A stretch of 57,969 nt of DNA from Bacteroidales bacterium. GTDB taxonomy: Bacteria > Bacteroidota > Bacteroidia > Bacteroidales > FEN-979. Every line of letters begins with the position of its first letter. The first letter of the stretch is position 1. A program made the translations under genes and the position numbers. This document shows, piece by piece, positions 44,345-53,174 of this stretch. The notes below the pieces were generated by a model, which saw only the letters and a list, made by a program, of their open reading frames with translations, was not told where the DNA came from and did not search any database. The stretch covers positions 1 through 57,969 of the forward strand of contig JALNWE010000010.1 in the NCBI GenBank assembly GCA_023231065.1. The letters are read 5' to 3'.

Positions 44345-45778
44345 TTAGAAGTTTTTATGATATTCTTGTTTTAAGGCTATCTCATCGTATTGTTCATCAA
44401 AGTACATATCCCGGTTGACTGACATATATTTTTCATTCATTTTACGGTGGCAGACGCGTTGTATATTGATCAGGTTCCGGGCAGAAATATTTTCCGTTGT
44501 TATGTTTTTTCCTCCGGTTCCGCAACCCAGCGTCAGAGAGGGGACCAGGAGGTTATAGATGCCCCCTACCGCTCCCTGTGAAGTCGGTGTATTGACAACG
44601 ATCCTGCCGGCATTTATTACTTGTGAAAATTCAAGGACCCTCTTTTCGTCGTTGGCATAGATTCCCGCACTGTGACCGATTCCTCCCAGATAATTCAGGT
44701 CAATGCAGAGATGTATGGCATGATGATAATCGCGTGCGGCGTAAAATGCCAGAATGGGGGCCAGGACTTCATGTGAAAGCGGATATTCTTTTCCTACACC
44801 TTGAAGCTTGGCCAGGAGGATTTTTGTTTTTTCCGGTACAGATATCCCAGCTTTATGGGCGATGGATTCAACAGATTGTCCGACGATCAATGGGTTCATT
44901 GACATGGTTTCTTCAACGACGGCTACTTTTTCCACTTTTTTAATCTCATCCGGGGTCAGGAAATAGCAATGCTGTCGCTCGAACTCTTCCCGTACCTGCA
45001 TTTCGATTTTTTCCTCAACGATGATGGATTGTTCACTGGCACAAATGGTGCCATTATCGAATGTTTTTGAGGCGATGATGCTTGAAATTGCAAAGGGGAG
45101 GTCGGCCGATTCGTCAATAAATACCGGAACATTTCCCGGTCCTACGCCAATGGCTGGATTTCCCGAGCTGTAGGCGGCTTTGACAAGGCCGGTTCCACCT
45201 GTGGCTAAAATAAGGGCAATTTTGTGATGGGCCATAACAGTCTGGGTGAATTCACGGGAACCGGAAGGGATCATCTGGATACAATCTTCCGGCGCCCCGG
45301 CTTTGAGGGCAGCGTCATAACAGATCCTTGCAGCGGCTGCCGTACATTTTGCGGCGCTGCGATGGGCGCTCATAATAACAGGGTTCCGGGTCTTAAGACA
45401 GATGAGTATTTTATACATGGCCGTGGAAGTTGGGTTGGTCACCGGAGTCACGGCAAAAATGGGCCCCAACGGTTGGGCAATCTCTGTAATGCCGGTCAGT
45501 GGATTATCAGAGATCACCCCAACGGTCTTTTCATCCTTAATACTTTCATACACGATTTGTGTTGCAAGGACATTTTTTAAGACTTTGTGTTGCCAGATAC
45601 CGATCCCCGTTTCTTCAACAGCCATTTTTGCCAGTTTTACCCGGGCATTCAGCCCAGCTTTGTAAACTGCTTCAACTATACGGTCTGTATGGGCCTGATC
45701 GAATTGCTGAAATTCAGCGGCGGCAAGAACGGCCCTTTCCAGGATCTCATCTGCATTCTTTTGCATGGTTCCTTCCAT
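44345..45778 (-). CDS. Acylating aldehyde dehydrogenase (CoA-dependent)
   Basis: 477 residues from the ATG at 45778; a TTG-started longer frame and an ATG four codons later (preceded by AAGGA) are alternatives. It matches the aldehyde dehydrogenase half of AdhE and related EutE/SauS enzymes, which interconvert acyl-CoA and aldehyde with NAD(H). Catalytic Cys246 lies in NGTICASEQS, the nucleotide loop is ILATGGTGLVKAAYSSG, and the C-terminal NTPTSQGAVGGIYN and TLGCGTGGKN motifs are present. No iron alcohol dehydrogenase domain is fused. Neither microcompartment shell genes nor an alcohol dehydrogenase lie nearby. Whether acetaldehyde or another aldehyde (for example sulfoacetaldehyde) is the substrate is open. 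A -7-like TATGTTTG is at 45809-45816 (minus). Confidence 0.88.
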   Translation of the reverse strand: MEGTMQKNADEILERAVLAAAEFQQFDQAHTDRIVEAVYKAGLNARVKLAKMAVEETGIGIWQHKVLKNVLATQIVYESIKDEKTVGVISDNPLTGITEIAQPLGPIFAVTPVTNPTSTAMYKILICLKTRNPVIMSAHRSAAKCTAAAARICYDAALKAGAPEDCIQMIPSGSREFTQTVMAHHKIALILATGGTGLVKAAYSSGNPAIGVGPGNVPVFIDESADLPFAISSIIASKTFDNGTICASEQSIIVEEKIEMQVREEFERQHCYFLTPDEIKKVEKVAVVEETMSMNPLIVGQSVESIAHKAGISVPEKTKILLAKLQGVGKEYPLSHEVLAPILAFYAARDYHHAIHLCIDLNYLGGIGHSAGIYANDEKRVLEFSQVINAGRIVVNTPTSQGAVGGIYNLLVPSLTLGCGTGGKNITTENISARNLINIQRVCHRKMNEKYMSVNRDMYFDEQYDEIALKQEYHKNF

Positions 45779-45916
45779 AATGGTATGGATTAATAAGTTA
45801 ATACCAAACAAACATACAACAAAAATCTGCCAAAACCTAAAAATGGAACAGAGAATAAAAAAAAACGGGTAGGGGGCTGAAAAACTTAACGAGGGGGCAG
45901 GTCAACCATTGGAAGG

Positions 45917-46912
45917 TTACCTCTTATAGCCGATCATAAGATGGATCCCTGAAGGCGTGGTTTTATGCTGAATTTCCGAAAGGCCTGCCTTTTCCATCCA
46001 GTTTTTGAACTCATGATGGGTATAGGTGTCACCCTGCCCGGTGCTGACAAGCATATTGATGGCAAACAAAGCTCCAACGCCAGGTTCTGTCCGGTCGTCG
46101 TTCATTATATGATCAAGAATCACAAATTGTCCCCCATTCCTAAGCGCTTCAACGCCCCGGGCAATCAACCGCTCATTTTCATCCGGGGAATTAATATGGA
46201 GAATCGCCGACATAAAGACCATTTCGTAATCCTGGCCAAGATCATCTTTAAGGTAATCCCCGGTCTTTGTACTGACAAACTCCTCAAGTCCGGCTTTTTG
46301 GATGTATTGTTCAGTTAAAGGAATTATATCGGGGAGGTCGAAAACCACAGCCTGAAGCTCTGGCCTGGCCTGGATAAATGCAAAAGAAAAAACCCCGGAT
46401 CCTCCGCCCACGTCAAGGATTATACCTTGTGAGGGCAAATTCAGCGCGGCGGACACCTCGATGGCCTGCTTGATCCCACGGGTATGCATGGCTGCAATAA
46501 ATGATTTCCGCCATTCTTCCGACCGGTTATCATCCCGATCCTTTATTACCGACGTTCCCGCGGCAACAGCAGGTGTAAGTGTGTTCCAGGTTTTCCATAA
46601 GTGAGCGGCATGAGGAATTCCTCTTAAAAAGTCAGGGGAACTACTTACAAGATACCTTCCAGAAAACCTGGTATTGGAAAAATTATTATCTGATTTAATA
46701 AGTAATCCTATGGCAACCAGTGCATTCATCAACCGATCGGTTGACCTTGGATGAGTCCCTAAAAGCCGCGCAATTTCAGTGGAAGGAATAAATTTGCCTT
46801 CAAGAAAATCAAAAAGGCCAAGTTCATGAGCAGTAAGAATTATCCTGCTTACCCGAAAGCCATTGACCAATTCTAAAAGCCGGTCTGGGTTAGAAATTTC
46901 AGGAGTAGCCAT
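45917..46912 (-). CDS. SAM-dependent O-methyltransferase
   Basis: 331 residues. N-terminal winged-helix dimerisation domain (about 10-90, VSRIILTAHELGLFDFL), then a class I methyltransferase fold with the SAM-binding loop ILDVGGGSGVFSFAF, the acidic ribose contact in VFDLPD, and YLKDDLGQDYEMVFMSAILH. This is the layout of acetylserotonin/hydroxyneurosporene-type O-methyltransferases. The substrate is unknown. No biosynthetic cluster surrounds it; the 138 bp downstream contain only an AT-rich stretch and the promoter of the aldehyde dehydrogenase gene. Confidence 0.88.
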   Translation of the reverse strand: MATPEISNPDRLLELVNGFRVSRIILTAHELGLFDFLEGKFIPSTEIARLLGTHPRSTDRLMNALVAIGLLIKSDNNFSNTRFSGRYLVSSSPDFLRGIPHAAHLWKTWNTLTPAVAAGTSVIKDRDDNRSEEWRKSFIAAMHTRGIKQAIEVSAALNLPSQGIILDVGGGSGVFSFAFIQARPELQAVVFDLPDIIPLTEQYIQKAGLEEFVSTKTGDYLKDDLGQDYEMVFMSAILHINSPDENERLIARGVEALRNGGQFVILDHIMNDDRTEPGVGALFAINMLVSTGQGDTYTHHEFKNWMEKAGLSEIQHKTTPSGIHLMIGYKR

Positions 46913-46971
46913 CAGTGTCTTTTTACCGGAAAAGGGGAAATTGTGTCCTTACATTCAGGCAATAAACCTGA

Positions 46972-48627
46972 TTATTTTAATCCCAAATAACCAACGCCCT
47001 GGGAATAAACGATATCGATAGGAATATGGGCAGTCTTCAACCGGTCAAGATCTTTTTTCAGCGTTTCGTGAATGACCCCGTTCGATATAAGGTAGGCAGA
47101 GGCTCCCTGATAATCTCCATTTCCTTCGAAAGTCAGTATTTTCGCAGACCATTCATTCATTGCCGTGGCAATTTTTGCGAAATTCACTTTATAAATCCCC
47201 TGGGGTGAGCGTTCAAAAGCGCCTTTTTCAGCAAAATAATTAAAGCACATCATGTTGGCCATACCATGAGCGCTGGCAGCCCCGAACCTGACAGAGCGGA
47301 TCAGACCAGCCATATAGGTCACAAAGCAATCTTCGACGGTGATATCTTTGATCTCCCCTTTTTCGATAAGTTTAGCAACCAGGAACAATCCAAGAATATC
47401 GGCTTTGGCTTCTTCAAATGCTGAATATTTTTCTTTCAGGGCATCCCTGACAGTCCCTTTTCCATTCACAGTATTTTTTATTCCCAGCCCATGGGCTACT
47501 TCATGAAACATGACATTGGAAAAGAAAGCATCAAATTTGATGTTTCTTTTTTGTGAAGAGTCGATCAGCATCCTGGAAATGGGGACAAGGATATTATCAA
47601 ATTTAGCCTGCATGGCATTTTTCAGCTGCAGGCGCCGGCTGCCTTTGGCCAATTGAACTTTTTCATCATTGGGAAGGTTGATGGCGATGGTTTTGCTCCC
47701 GGCATTGGAATGCCCGGAACAGTAAATAATATCGTACGCGTTGAGATCAGAATCAGTCCCGGGTTTTTCACTTTTGTAGGAATCCGCTACCGGCAACTGC
47801 TGCTGGAGTTCTGGTAAGAGTTTTGCAAATTTGGCTAACTTCTGGCTCCATTCTTTATCTTTTATCAACAAGGATGACTCATACGCCGTTTTATATCCAT
47901 AAAGACCATCTTCATAGTTTTCGATCGGGCCGACGACAAAATCGATGGTATTGTCTTTCATATCCATCCAGGCCATATCACTTTCAAAGTAATCGTCTGT
48001 GATTAAAGCATTTGACCTGAGTTGGAGATATTTTTTTAAACCGGGATCTTCAGCTAATGCAGCTGCCTGGTTTAATAAAATTGACGCCCTTGTGAGTTCT
48101 GATTTATAGGCCTCGTGATACGATATATTTTCAAGTGTTTTATCACTTTTTCTCCGAATAATAGAGTATTGACTTGTCTTATCTTTATTATTCCATTTTT
48201 CAAATTCAACCTTGGTCATATTCCTGGGATAAAAGTTGGCGCCGGCTGGTTTTTTACCATAACCCTTGACAAAAGGTTGGTTATTGTTCAATCTTTCCCA
48301 GGGGCCATAATTGATGTCAGCGAACCGCTTAACAAACGGATCGGATATGCTATCCATGAACTTTTTCTTTTCCATGATAACCTGTTGCCAGTAAAGATCA
48401 TCCATGATCTTTCCCACGTCGATCAGGATGGGGATCATTTTCTTCTCTTTATCAGAAAGTTTGGTCAAATCGCTTTTCAACTTGACCATCACAAATTCAC
48501 TGACTTTTGCTTTCATAATGGAATCCTGGGGGGATAATTTGGACGCCTTTTTACCATCGGCATATCCCGCGTTTGCAAATAAAATGAAAACGACAGCAGC
48601 TAAAAATGAAATGATTGGACGATTCAT
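46972..48627 (-). CDS. Exported M49-like metallopeptidase (dipeptidyl-peptidase III family)
   Basis: 551 residues from the ATG at 48627, which gives a normal signal peptide (MNRPIISFLAAVVFILFANAGYA); an ATG at 48672 would add 15 residues. Zinc ligands are visible in HEVAH (about 375-379) and in EEAKAD (about 405-410), 26 residues later, as in M49 peptidases. Most M49 enzymes have a six-residue HExxGH motif; here it is the five-residue HExxH type also reported for Caldithrix DPP III. Expected to remove dipeptides from peptide N-termini in the periplasm or outside. Divergent from the SPFH gene. Confidence 0.8.
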   Translation of the reverse strand: MNRPIISFLAAVVFILFANAGYADGKKASKLSPQDSIMKAKVSEFVMVKLKSDLTKLSDKEKKMIPILIDVGKIMDDLYWQQVIMEKKKFMDSISDPFVKRFADINYGPWERLNNNQPFVKGYGKKPAGANFYPRNMTKVEFEKWNNKDKTSQYSIIRRKSDKTLENISYHEAYKSELTRASILLNQAAALAEDPGLKKYLQLRSNALITDDYFESDMAWMDMKDNTIDFVVGPIENYEDGLYGYKTAYESSLLIKDKEWSQKLAKFAKLLPELQQQLPVADSYKSEKPGTDSDLNAYDIIYCSGHSNAGSKTIAINLPNDEKVQLAKGSRRLQLKNAMQAKFDNILVPISRMLIDSSQKRNIKFDAFFSNVMFHEVAHGLGIKNTVNGKGTVRDALKEKYSAFEEAKADILGLFLVAKLIEKGEIKDITVEDCFVTYMAGLIRSVRFGAASAHGMANMMCFNYFAEKGAFERSPQGIYKVNFAKIATAMNEWSAKILTFEGNGDYQGASAYLISNGVIHETLKKDLDRLKTAHIPIDIVYSQGVGYLGLK

Positions 48628-48687
48628 GATGGGAATATTTAATTTGCGAAGGTATGAATAATTTGAATTCATTTTTATAAGGACGAG

Positions 48688-48717
48688 TTGTTTTAACCTG
48701 TTATTTCCTTAGATTTG
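48688..48717 (+). promoter_or_regulatory. Bacteroidota-type promoter for the SPFH gene
   Basis: TTG (48688-48690), 19 bp, TAGATTTG (48710-48717). Expected start near 48724, about 29 nt before the ATG at 48753. Confidence 0.65.
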
Positions 48718-48752
48718 TAAAAAAGAATCTAACCCTTTAAAATGTTATTGCC

Positions 48753-49634
48753 ATGAACCAAGCAACCCTTTTTGTAATCATAGGATTTATCATCCTTCTC
48801 TTTTTTGCCGGGATCCGGATTATCCGCCCAACCCACCGTGGATTGACTGAGCGTTTCGGAAAATTCAACCGGTTCGCTATGCCTGGATTCCACTGGATCA
48901 TACCTTTTATTGAAAAGATGTATCTGGTTAACGTTACTGAGAAAATGATCAACGCCGAACCGCAGGAGATTATTACAAACGATAACCTGAATGCCAAAGT
49001 GGATGCCCAGGTTTATTTCAAGATCAACAGCGATGCTGATAGCGTAAAAAATTCGCAGTATAATGTCAACAGCATCGAGTATCAGATTGTGAATTTAGCC
49101 CGGACAACCCTTCGTAATATCATCGGGACCATGACGTTGAAATCCGCCAACAGTGAACGGGGCAAGATCAATAAAGAATTACATTCCACCCTGCTTGAGG
49201 AAACCAAAAGCTGGGGGATTCAGATTATCAGGACAGAATTAAAGGAGATCGATCCCCCCAAAGATGTTCAGGAAACGATGAATAAAATTGTAAAGGCAGA
49301 AAATGAAAAAATCGCCGCGGTTGATTATGCCACTGCTGCTGAAACCAGGGCTGATGGAGAAAAGCGGGCTGAAATCCGCCGGGCTGAAGGAATCAAGCAA
49401 GCAGCAATCCTGAAAGCGGAGGGTGATGCCCAGGCCATTGCGCTCGTGAATGAGGCAGCTGAAAAATACTTTATAGGCAATGCACAGGTCCTCCGGAAAA
49501 TCCAAGCTATGGAAACCGCTTTAAAAGATAATGCCAAAATCGTAGTCCCAACTGGTTCCGAACTGGTCAACGTGCTGGGTGAATTGGCTGGTGTTATACC
49601 AATCAAGGAAAAAACGGTTAAATCTGAAATTTAA
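48753..49634 (+). CDS. SPFH/Band 7 membrane protein (stomatin-like)
   Basis: 293 residues. One N-terminal transmembrane helix (about 4-22, LFVIIGFIILLFFAGIRII), then the SPFH domain (RPTHRGLTERFGKF, VKVDAQVYFKI-like strands, LRNIIGTMTL) and an Ala/Glu-rich coiled coil (about 175-240, AEIRRAEGIKQAAILKAEGDAQA). Such proteins form membrane-bound oligomers linked to membrane domains and protease control. The gene usually has an NfeD partner, which is missing here. Preceded by a well-matched promoter and closed by its own terminator, so monocistronic. Confidence 0.93.
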   Translation: MNQATLFVIIGFIILLFFAGIRIIRPTHRGLTERFGKFNRFAMPGFHWIIPFIEKMYLVNVTEKMINAEPQEIITNDNLNAKVDAQVYFKINSDADSVKNSQYNVNSIEYQIVNLARTTLRNIIGTMTLKSANSERGKINKELHSTLLEETKSWGIQIIRTELKEIDPPKDVQETMNKIVKAENEKIAAVDYATAAETRADGEKRAEIRRAEGIKQAAILKAEGDAQAIALVNEAAEKYFIGNAQVLRKIQAMETALKDNAKIVVPTGSELVNVLGELAGVIPIKEKTVKSEI

Positions 49635-49686
49635 GCCTTCAGCCCCCGGAATTACTTTTCTGGAAATTCATTTTAACAGATCGTTT

Positions 49687-49739
49687 AGCCCCACGGTTAG
49701 GAGGGCCTTTTCAACTTCAGCCGTGGGCTTTTCGATTTT
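49687..49739 (+). terminator. Terminator after the SPFH gene
   Basis: AGCCC(C)ACGG (49687-49696) pairs with CCGTGGGCT (49721-49729) with one bulged C, then TTTTCGATTTT. It lies 52 bp past the stop. Confidence 0.7.
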
Positions 49740-49829
49740 CAGTAAATGGCCATGCCTTATTAACATTTTTTGTATTTCAACTATAACCCCGGTTTCATTA
49801 AAATTTTTATTTTTGCTAAAAAATTATTT

Positions 49830-50351
49830 ATGAAAAAAAATGCCCTGTTTCTGCTTTTGACTTTCTTTAGTATTGCCTTATTTGCTCAGGAATCGGTTTT
49901 TAAATACAAGAAACTCCCGGTGGTTTCTTTAAAAGATATCAAAGGGATTACCTGCAGTTCGGCTGATATATCCAATGATGGGAAGCCCGTGATCATCAGT
50001 TTCTGGGCAACCTGGTGCAAACCCTGCGTTCGTGAATTAACTGCCATTTCTGATGTATATGATGATTGGGTTTCCGAAACCGGCGTCAAATTGTACGCTA
50101 TATCTATTGACGATGCCCGTTCATCATCCCTTGTAGCTCCCCTCATCAACGGTAAAGGTTGGGATTTCACGGTCCTTCTGGATCCGAACAGCGATTTTAA
50201 ACGGGCTATGAATGTAGGGCCCATTCCCCATACTTTTTTGTTGAACGGGAAAGGTGAAGTAGTATGGCAACATACATCATTCGCCGAAGGAGATGAATTG
50301 AACCTGATCGACCTCGTTAGGAAACTGAATAAAGGCGAGGAGATCAAATAA
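49830..50351 (+). CDS. TlpA-family periplasmic thioredoxin
   Basis: 173 residues from the ATG at 49830, which starts a clean signal peptide (MKKNALFLLLTFFSIALFAQ). Thioredoxin fold with the active site Cys63-Lys-Pro-Cys66 in WATWCKPCVREL, and a cis-proline region in VGPIPHTFLL. It acts as an envelope disulfide reductase. First gene of a plus-strand group with a DUF6029-like protein (36 bp) and two Omp28-type proteins, all exported and several carrying cysteine pairs, so these may be its substrates. A TATTTTTG -7 element lies at 49808-49815. Confidence 0.93.
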   Translation: MKKNALFLLLTFFSIALFAQESVFKYKKLPVVSLKDIKGITCSSADISNDGKPVIISFWATWCKPCVRELTAISDVYDDWVSETGVKLYAISIDDARSSSLVAPLINGKGWDFTVLLDPNSDFKRAMNVGPIPHTFLLNGKGEVVWQHTSFAEGDELNLIDLVRKLNKGEEIK

Positions 50352-50387
50352 TACACTTTTTTTAGTAATCATTCAAATTTTGTAATC

Positions 50388-52100
50388 TTGAAAAATTCCA
50401 GGTACTTTTTATCAGCCCTTATTCTCTCCCTCATGTTATGGCCATCCCTGTTACGGGCACAGGATATTTTAAAAGGGAGTGAAGTTCATGGAAGCATGCA
50501 GCTGGATGCGGTTTACTATCTCCCGGATTCAAAAATGGGGATCACCGATTCAACCCTTGACGGGAAACTTATCCGCATGAATGGTTTTACCGAAGTTAAC
50601 TATTCCTTAGGGAATTTTACTGCGGGCCTGCGGTTTGAAGCATATTTGCCTCCCCTGACCGGTTACGACAGCCAGCTCAACGGTGTGGGTGTCCCTTATT
50701 TTTATGTTAACTATAAAAATGATCTCATCGATGTTACGGCCGGGAATTTCTATGAACAGTTTGGCAATGGGATGATGCTCCGGACTTATCAGGAATGGAC
50801 CCTGGGATATGATAATTCCCTGCGGGGGATTCGCGTCAAACTAACGCCCTATAAAGGTATTACCCTTAAAGGAGTGTATGGCATTCAACGGTATTATTGG
50901 GAACCATATAAGGACTACAACCGGGGAATAGTCAAGGGCTTTGATGCCGATTTCTATCTGAACGACATCTTTACAGCCTTGAATGATTCGAAGGTCAAGC
51001 TCACGTTGGGCGGTTCTTTTGTGAGCAACTATCAGCAAGGAAATACCAAAGAGATTGCCACCAACGGAAAAATATATCTTTTAAAAATGCCTACCAACGT
51101 GGCTAATTACGGTGGAAGGTTTAATCTTGACGTCGGCGGGTTTAACTGGTTTACTGAATTTGCACATAAAATCAATGATCCCGCTGCCCTCAACCAATAT
51201 ATCTACAAAGATGGTAATGGCCTTTTTACAAATTTCTCTTATTCACAGAAAGGGCTTGGCATTTCATTGATGGCAAAGTGGATTGATGACATGAGTTATA
51301 AATCCGACCGCACCATTTCCAATAATATGCTCAATATCAATTACCTTCCCTCCATAACCAAAGAGCATACGTATGCCTTGGCCAGCATGTATCCCTATTC
51401 AACCCAGCCCAATGGGGAAGCCGGTATTTCCGGGACAGTCACGATCCATATCCCCAAGAATTCAAAATTGGGAGGAAAGAACGGGATGACCATTGCAGTG
51501 AACTTTTCACAGGTAAACGGCCTTGATAAGAAGGCGGTCAACGATACAACTTCGATCGGCGAATTGGGAACACTGGGATATAAAACATCGTTTTTAAGCG
51601 TAGGCAAAGATGTATATTACCAGGATGCCAATGTTGAAATCACTAAGAAATTTGGTAAAAAATGGAAAGGGATTTTCACTTATCTCTACCAGACGTACAA
51701 CAAAGATGTCATCGAAGGCCATGCCAATGATTATGGCACCATTTACTCCCATATTGGGGTGGCTGATGTTACCTGGAATATTACAAAAAAACACAGTCTT
51801 CGCTGGGAATTTCAAGGACTTTGGACCAGGCAGGATAAGGGGAACTGGGCAGCTGCCCTGGTTGAATATACCGTTTCGCCAGCCTGGTTCATTTCGGTCC
51901 AGGATCAGTGGAATTATGGCAATAGCGTTTCAAGCCAGCAATTGCATTATTACCTGGTAAGCGCCGGCTATACCCGTAACACTACCCGCGTTGCACTTTC
52001 CTGGGGGCGTCAGCGCGAAGGGATCATCTGTGTGGGTGGGGTTTGCAGGTATGTACCGGCCACCAATGGCGTTACCCTTACGATAACAAGCAGTTTTTAA
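50388..52100 (+). CDS. DUF6029-like outer-membrane beta-barrel protein
   Basis: 570 residues starting at a TTG (50388); the first ATG in frame would cut the signal peptide (KNSRYFLSALILSLMLWPSLLRAQ) in half, so TTG is preferred. The rest has repeated amphipathic strands with aromatic ends and terminates in TNGVTLTITSSF, a C-terminal aromatic typical of outer-membrane barrels. It resembles DUF6029, a Bacteroidota family found next to TlpA and Omp28 genes. No cysteine pair or catalytic motif. It could be a pore or an assembly platform for the neighbouring exported proteins. Confidence 0.75.
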   Translation: MKNSRYFLSALILSLMLWPSLLRAQDILKGSEVHGSMQLDAVYYLPDSKMGITDSTLDGKLIRMNGFTEVNYSLGNFTAGLRFEAYLPPLTGYDSQLNGVGVPYFYVNYKNDLIDVTAGNFYEQFGNGMMLRTYQEWTLGYDNSLRGIRVKLTPYKGITLKGVYGIQRYYWEPYKDYNRGIVKGFDADFYLNDIFTALNDSKVKLTLGGSFVSNYQQGNTKEIATNGKIYLLKMPTNVANYGGRFNLDVGGFNWFTEFAHKINDPAALNQYIYKDGNGLFTNFSYSQKGLGISLMAKWIDDMSYKSDRTISNNMLNINYLPSITKEHTYALASMYPYSTQPNGEAGISGTVTIHIPKNSKLGGKNGMTIAVNFSQVNGLDKKAVNDTTSIGELGTLGYKTSFLSVGKDVYYQDANVEITKKFGKKWKGIFTYLYQTYNKDVIEGHANDYGTIYSHIGVADVTWNITKKHSLRWEFQGLWTRQDKGNWAAALVEYTVSPAWFISVQDQWNYGNSVSSQQLHYYLVSAGYTRNTTRVALSWGRQREGIICVGGVCRYVPATNGVTLTITSSF

Positions 52101-52223
52101 ACCATAGCGAAGTATCTGAGTTAATTTTGTCCTTATATGAAATATCCAAGAATAATGCTCATGCAAACCGTGAATGTTAATTATGGATATTCCATGTGAC
52201 CATTAAAAACAAATTGTTGACCC

Positions 52224-53090
52224 ATGAAAATAATTTCAAAAATTGTAATAACCGGGATGTTGACCGGCCTGCTTTTTCAATCCTGTACAAAATTGGAAGA
52301 GCCATTTTATACGGTAAAATCAGTTTATGCCGATACCAATATGCGGGCCATGATATTAGAAGATTATACGGGCCATAAATGCACCAATTGCGCACCAGCA
52401 TCGCGAACTGCAGAAAACCTGCAGTCTCTTTACAAAGGCCAGGTATTTGTTATTGCTGTTCATGCCGGTGATTTTGCAGAGCCCGATTCTGTTAAATATG
52501 GCGGTATCCTGAAAAATAATTTCATCTGTCAGGCCGGGACAGATTGGTTTAATTACCAATCCTTTAAAATTGACCAGAATCCGAAAGGGATGGTCAACCG
52601 TATATCATACGAGGGAAAAATTTCTTTCGGCAAGGATGATTGGGCAGGAGCTGTTGCCAATTCAGCCTCCATGACTAAACTGGCGGTTATTTCCATGAAT
52701 AATGTTTATAATCCGGCTACAAAAATCCTTACCAGCAACATAGGTGGAAAATTTTTATCAGACATTTCAGGGAAGGTGAACCTTTGTGTTTGCATCCTGG
52801 AAGATAGTATTTATGGCGGTCAGCTTAACTCGGTCCCGGGAGATTCCATCCCTTATTATAAACATTTCAGGTTCATGGATGTATTACGCGGAACTTTATC
52901 CGGAAGCTGGGGCGAACAGGTTTCCGAGAATCCCCTCCGGAATTCAGTTATTAGCCGGACCTATACATTTGACTTCAGTACTCAACCCACGTGGGTTGTT
53001 TCGCATTGTTCCCTGGTGGCTTTCATCATGAATGGTGAAACAAAAGAAATCTATCACGCTGCTAAGAAACCCGTGATCAAAACGCAGTAA
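52224..53090 (+). CDS. Omp28-related lipoprotein with CxxC
   Basis: 288 residues. Lipoprotein signal ending in LLFQSC (Cys21). Then a thioredoxin-like Omp28 domain beginning MRAMILEDYTGHKCTNCAPAS, with the redox-type pair Cys53/Cys56, and continuing VFVIAVHAGDFAEPD. The second half is a beta-rich domain (ISGKVNLCVCILEDSIYGG) ending in a YHAAKKPV segment. Outer-membrane anchored. The paired cysteines sit where thioredoxins have their active site, so it may exchange disulfides with TlpA. A -7-like TAATTTTG lies at 52122-52129. 123 bp after the barrel gene. Confidence 0.88.
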   Translation: MKIISKIVITGMLTGLLFQSCTKLEEPFYTVKSVYADTNMRAMILEDYTGHKCTNCAPASRTAENLQSLYKGQVFVIAVHAGDFAEPDSVKYGGILKNNFICQAGTDWFNYQSFKIDQNPKGMVNRISYEGKISFGKDDWAGAVANSASMTKLAVISMNNVYNPATKILTSNIGGKFLSDISGKVNLCVCILEDSIYGGQLNSVPGDSIPYYKHFRFMDVLRGTLSGSWGEQVSENPLRNSVISRTYTFDFSTQPTWVVSHCSLVAFIMNGETKEIYHAAKKPVIKTQ

Positions 53091-53119
53091 GCGACTCGGA
53101 ACGATTCAATTTCTAATTG

Positions 53120-53150
53120 TTGACATTATAATATTTCTTTTTTATATTTG
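53120..53150 (+). promoter_or_regulatory. Bacteroidota-type promoter upstream of the second Omp28 gene
   Basis: TTG (53120-53122), 20 bp, TATATTTG (53143-53150). Expected start near 53157, about 18 nt before the ATG at 53175. The last two genes of the cluster can therefore be transcribed on their own. Confidence 0.7.
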
Positions 53151-53174
53151 GCTCTCCTTAAAATCAGTTGAGCC

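Noticed and set aside
49770..49829. 20-codon extension of the TlpA gene
   Set aside because: It would bury the signal peptide; the ATG at 49830 gives a normal one.
52144..52196. Inverted repeat ATATCCA...TGGATAT between the barrel and Omp28 genes
   Set aside because: A 7-bp stem with a very long loop and no T-run; too weak to call a terminator or operator.
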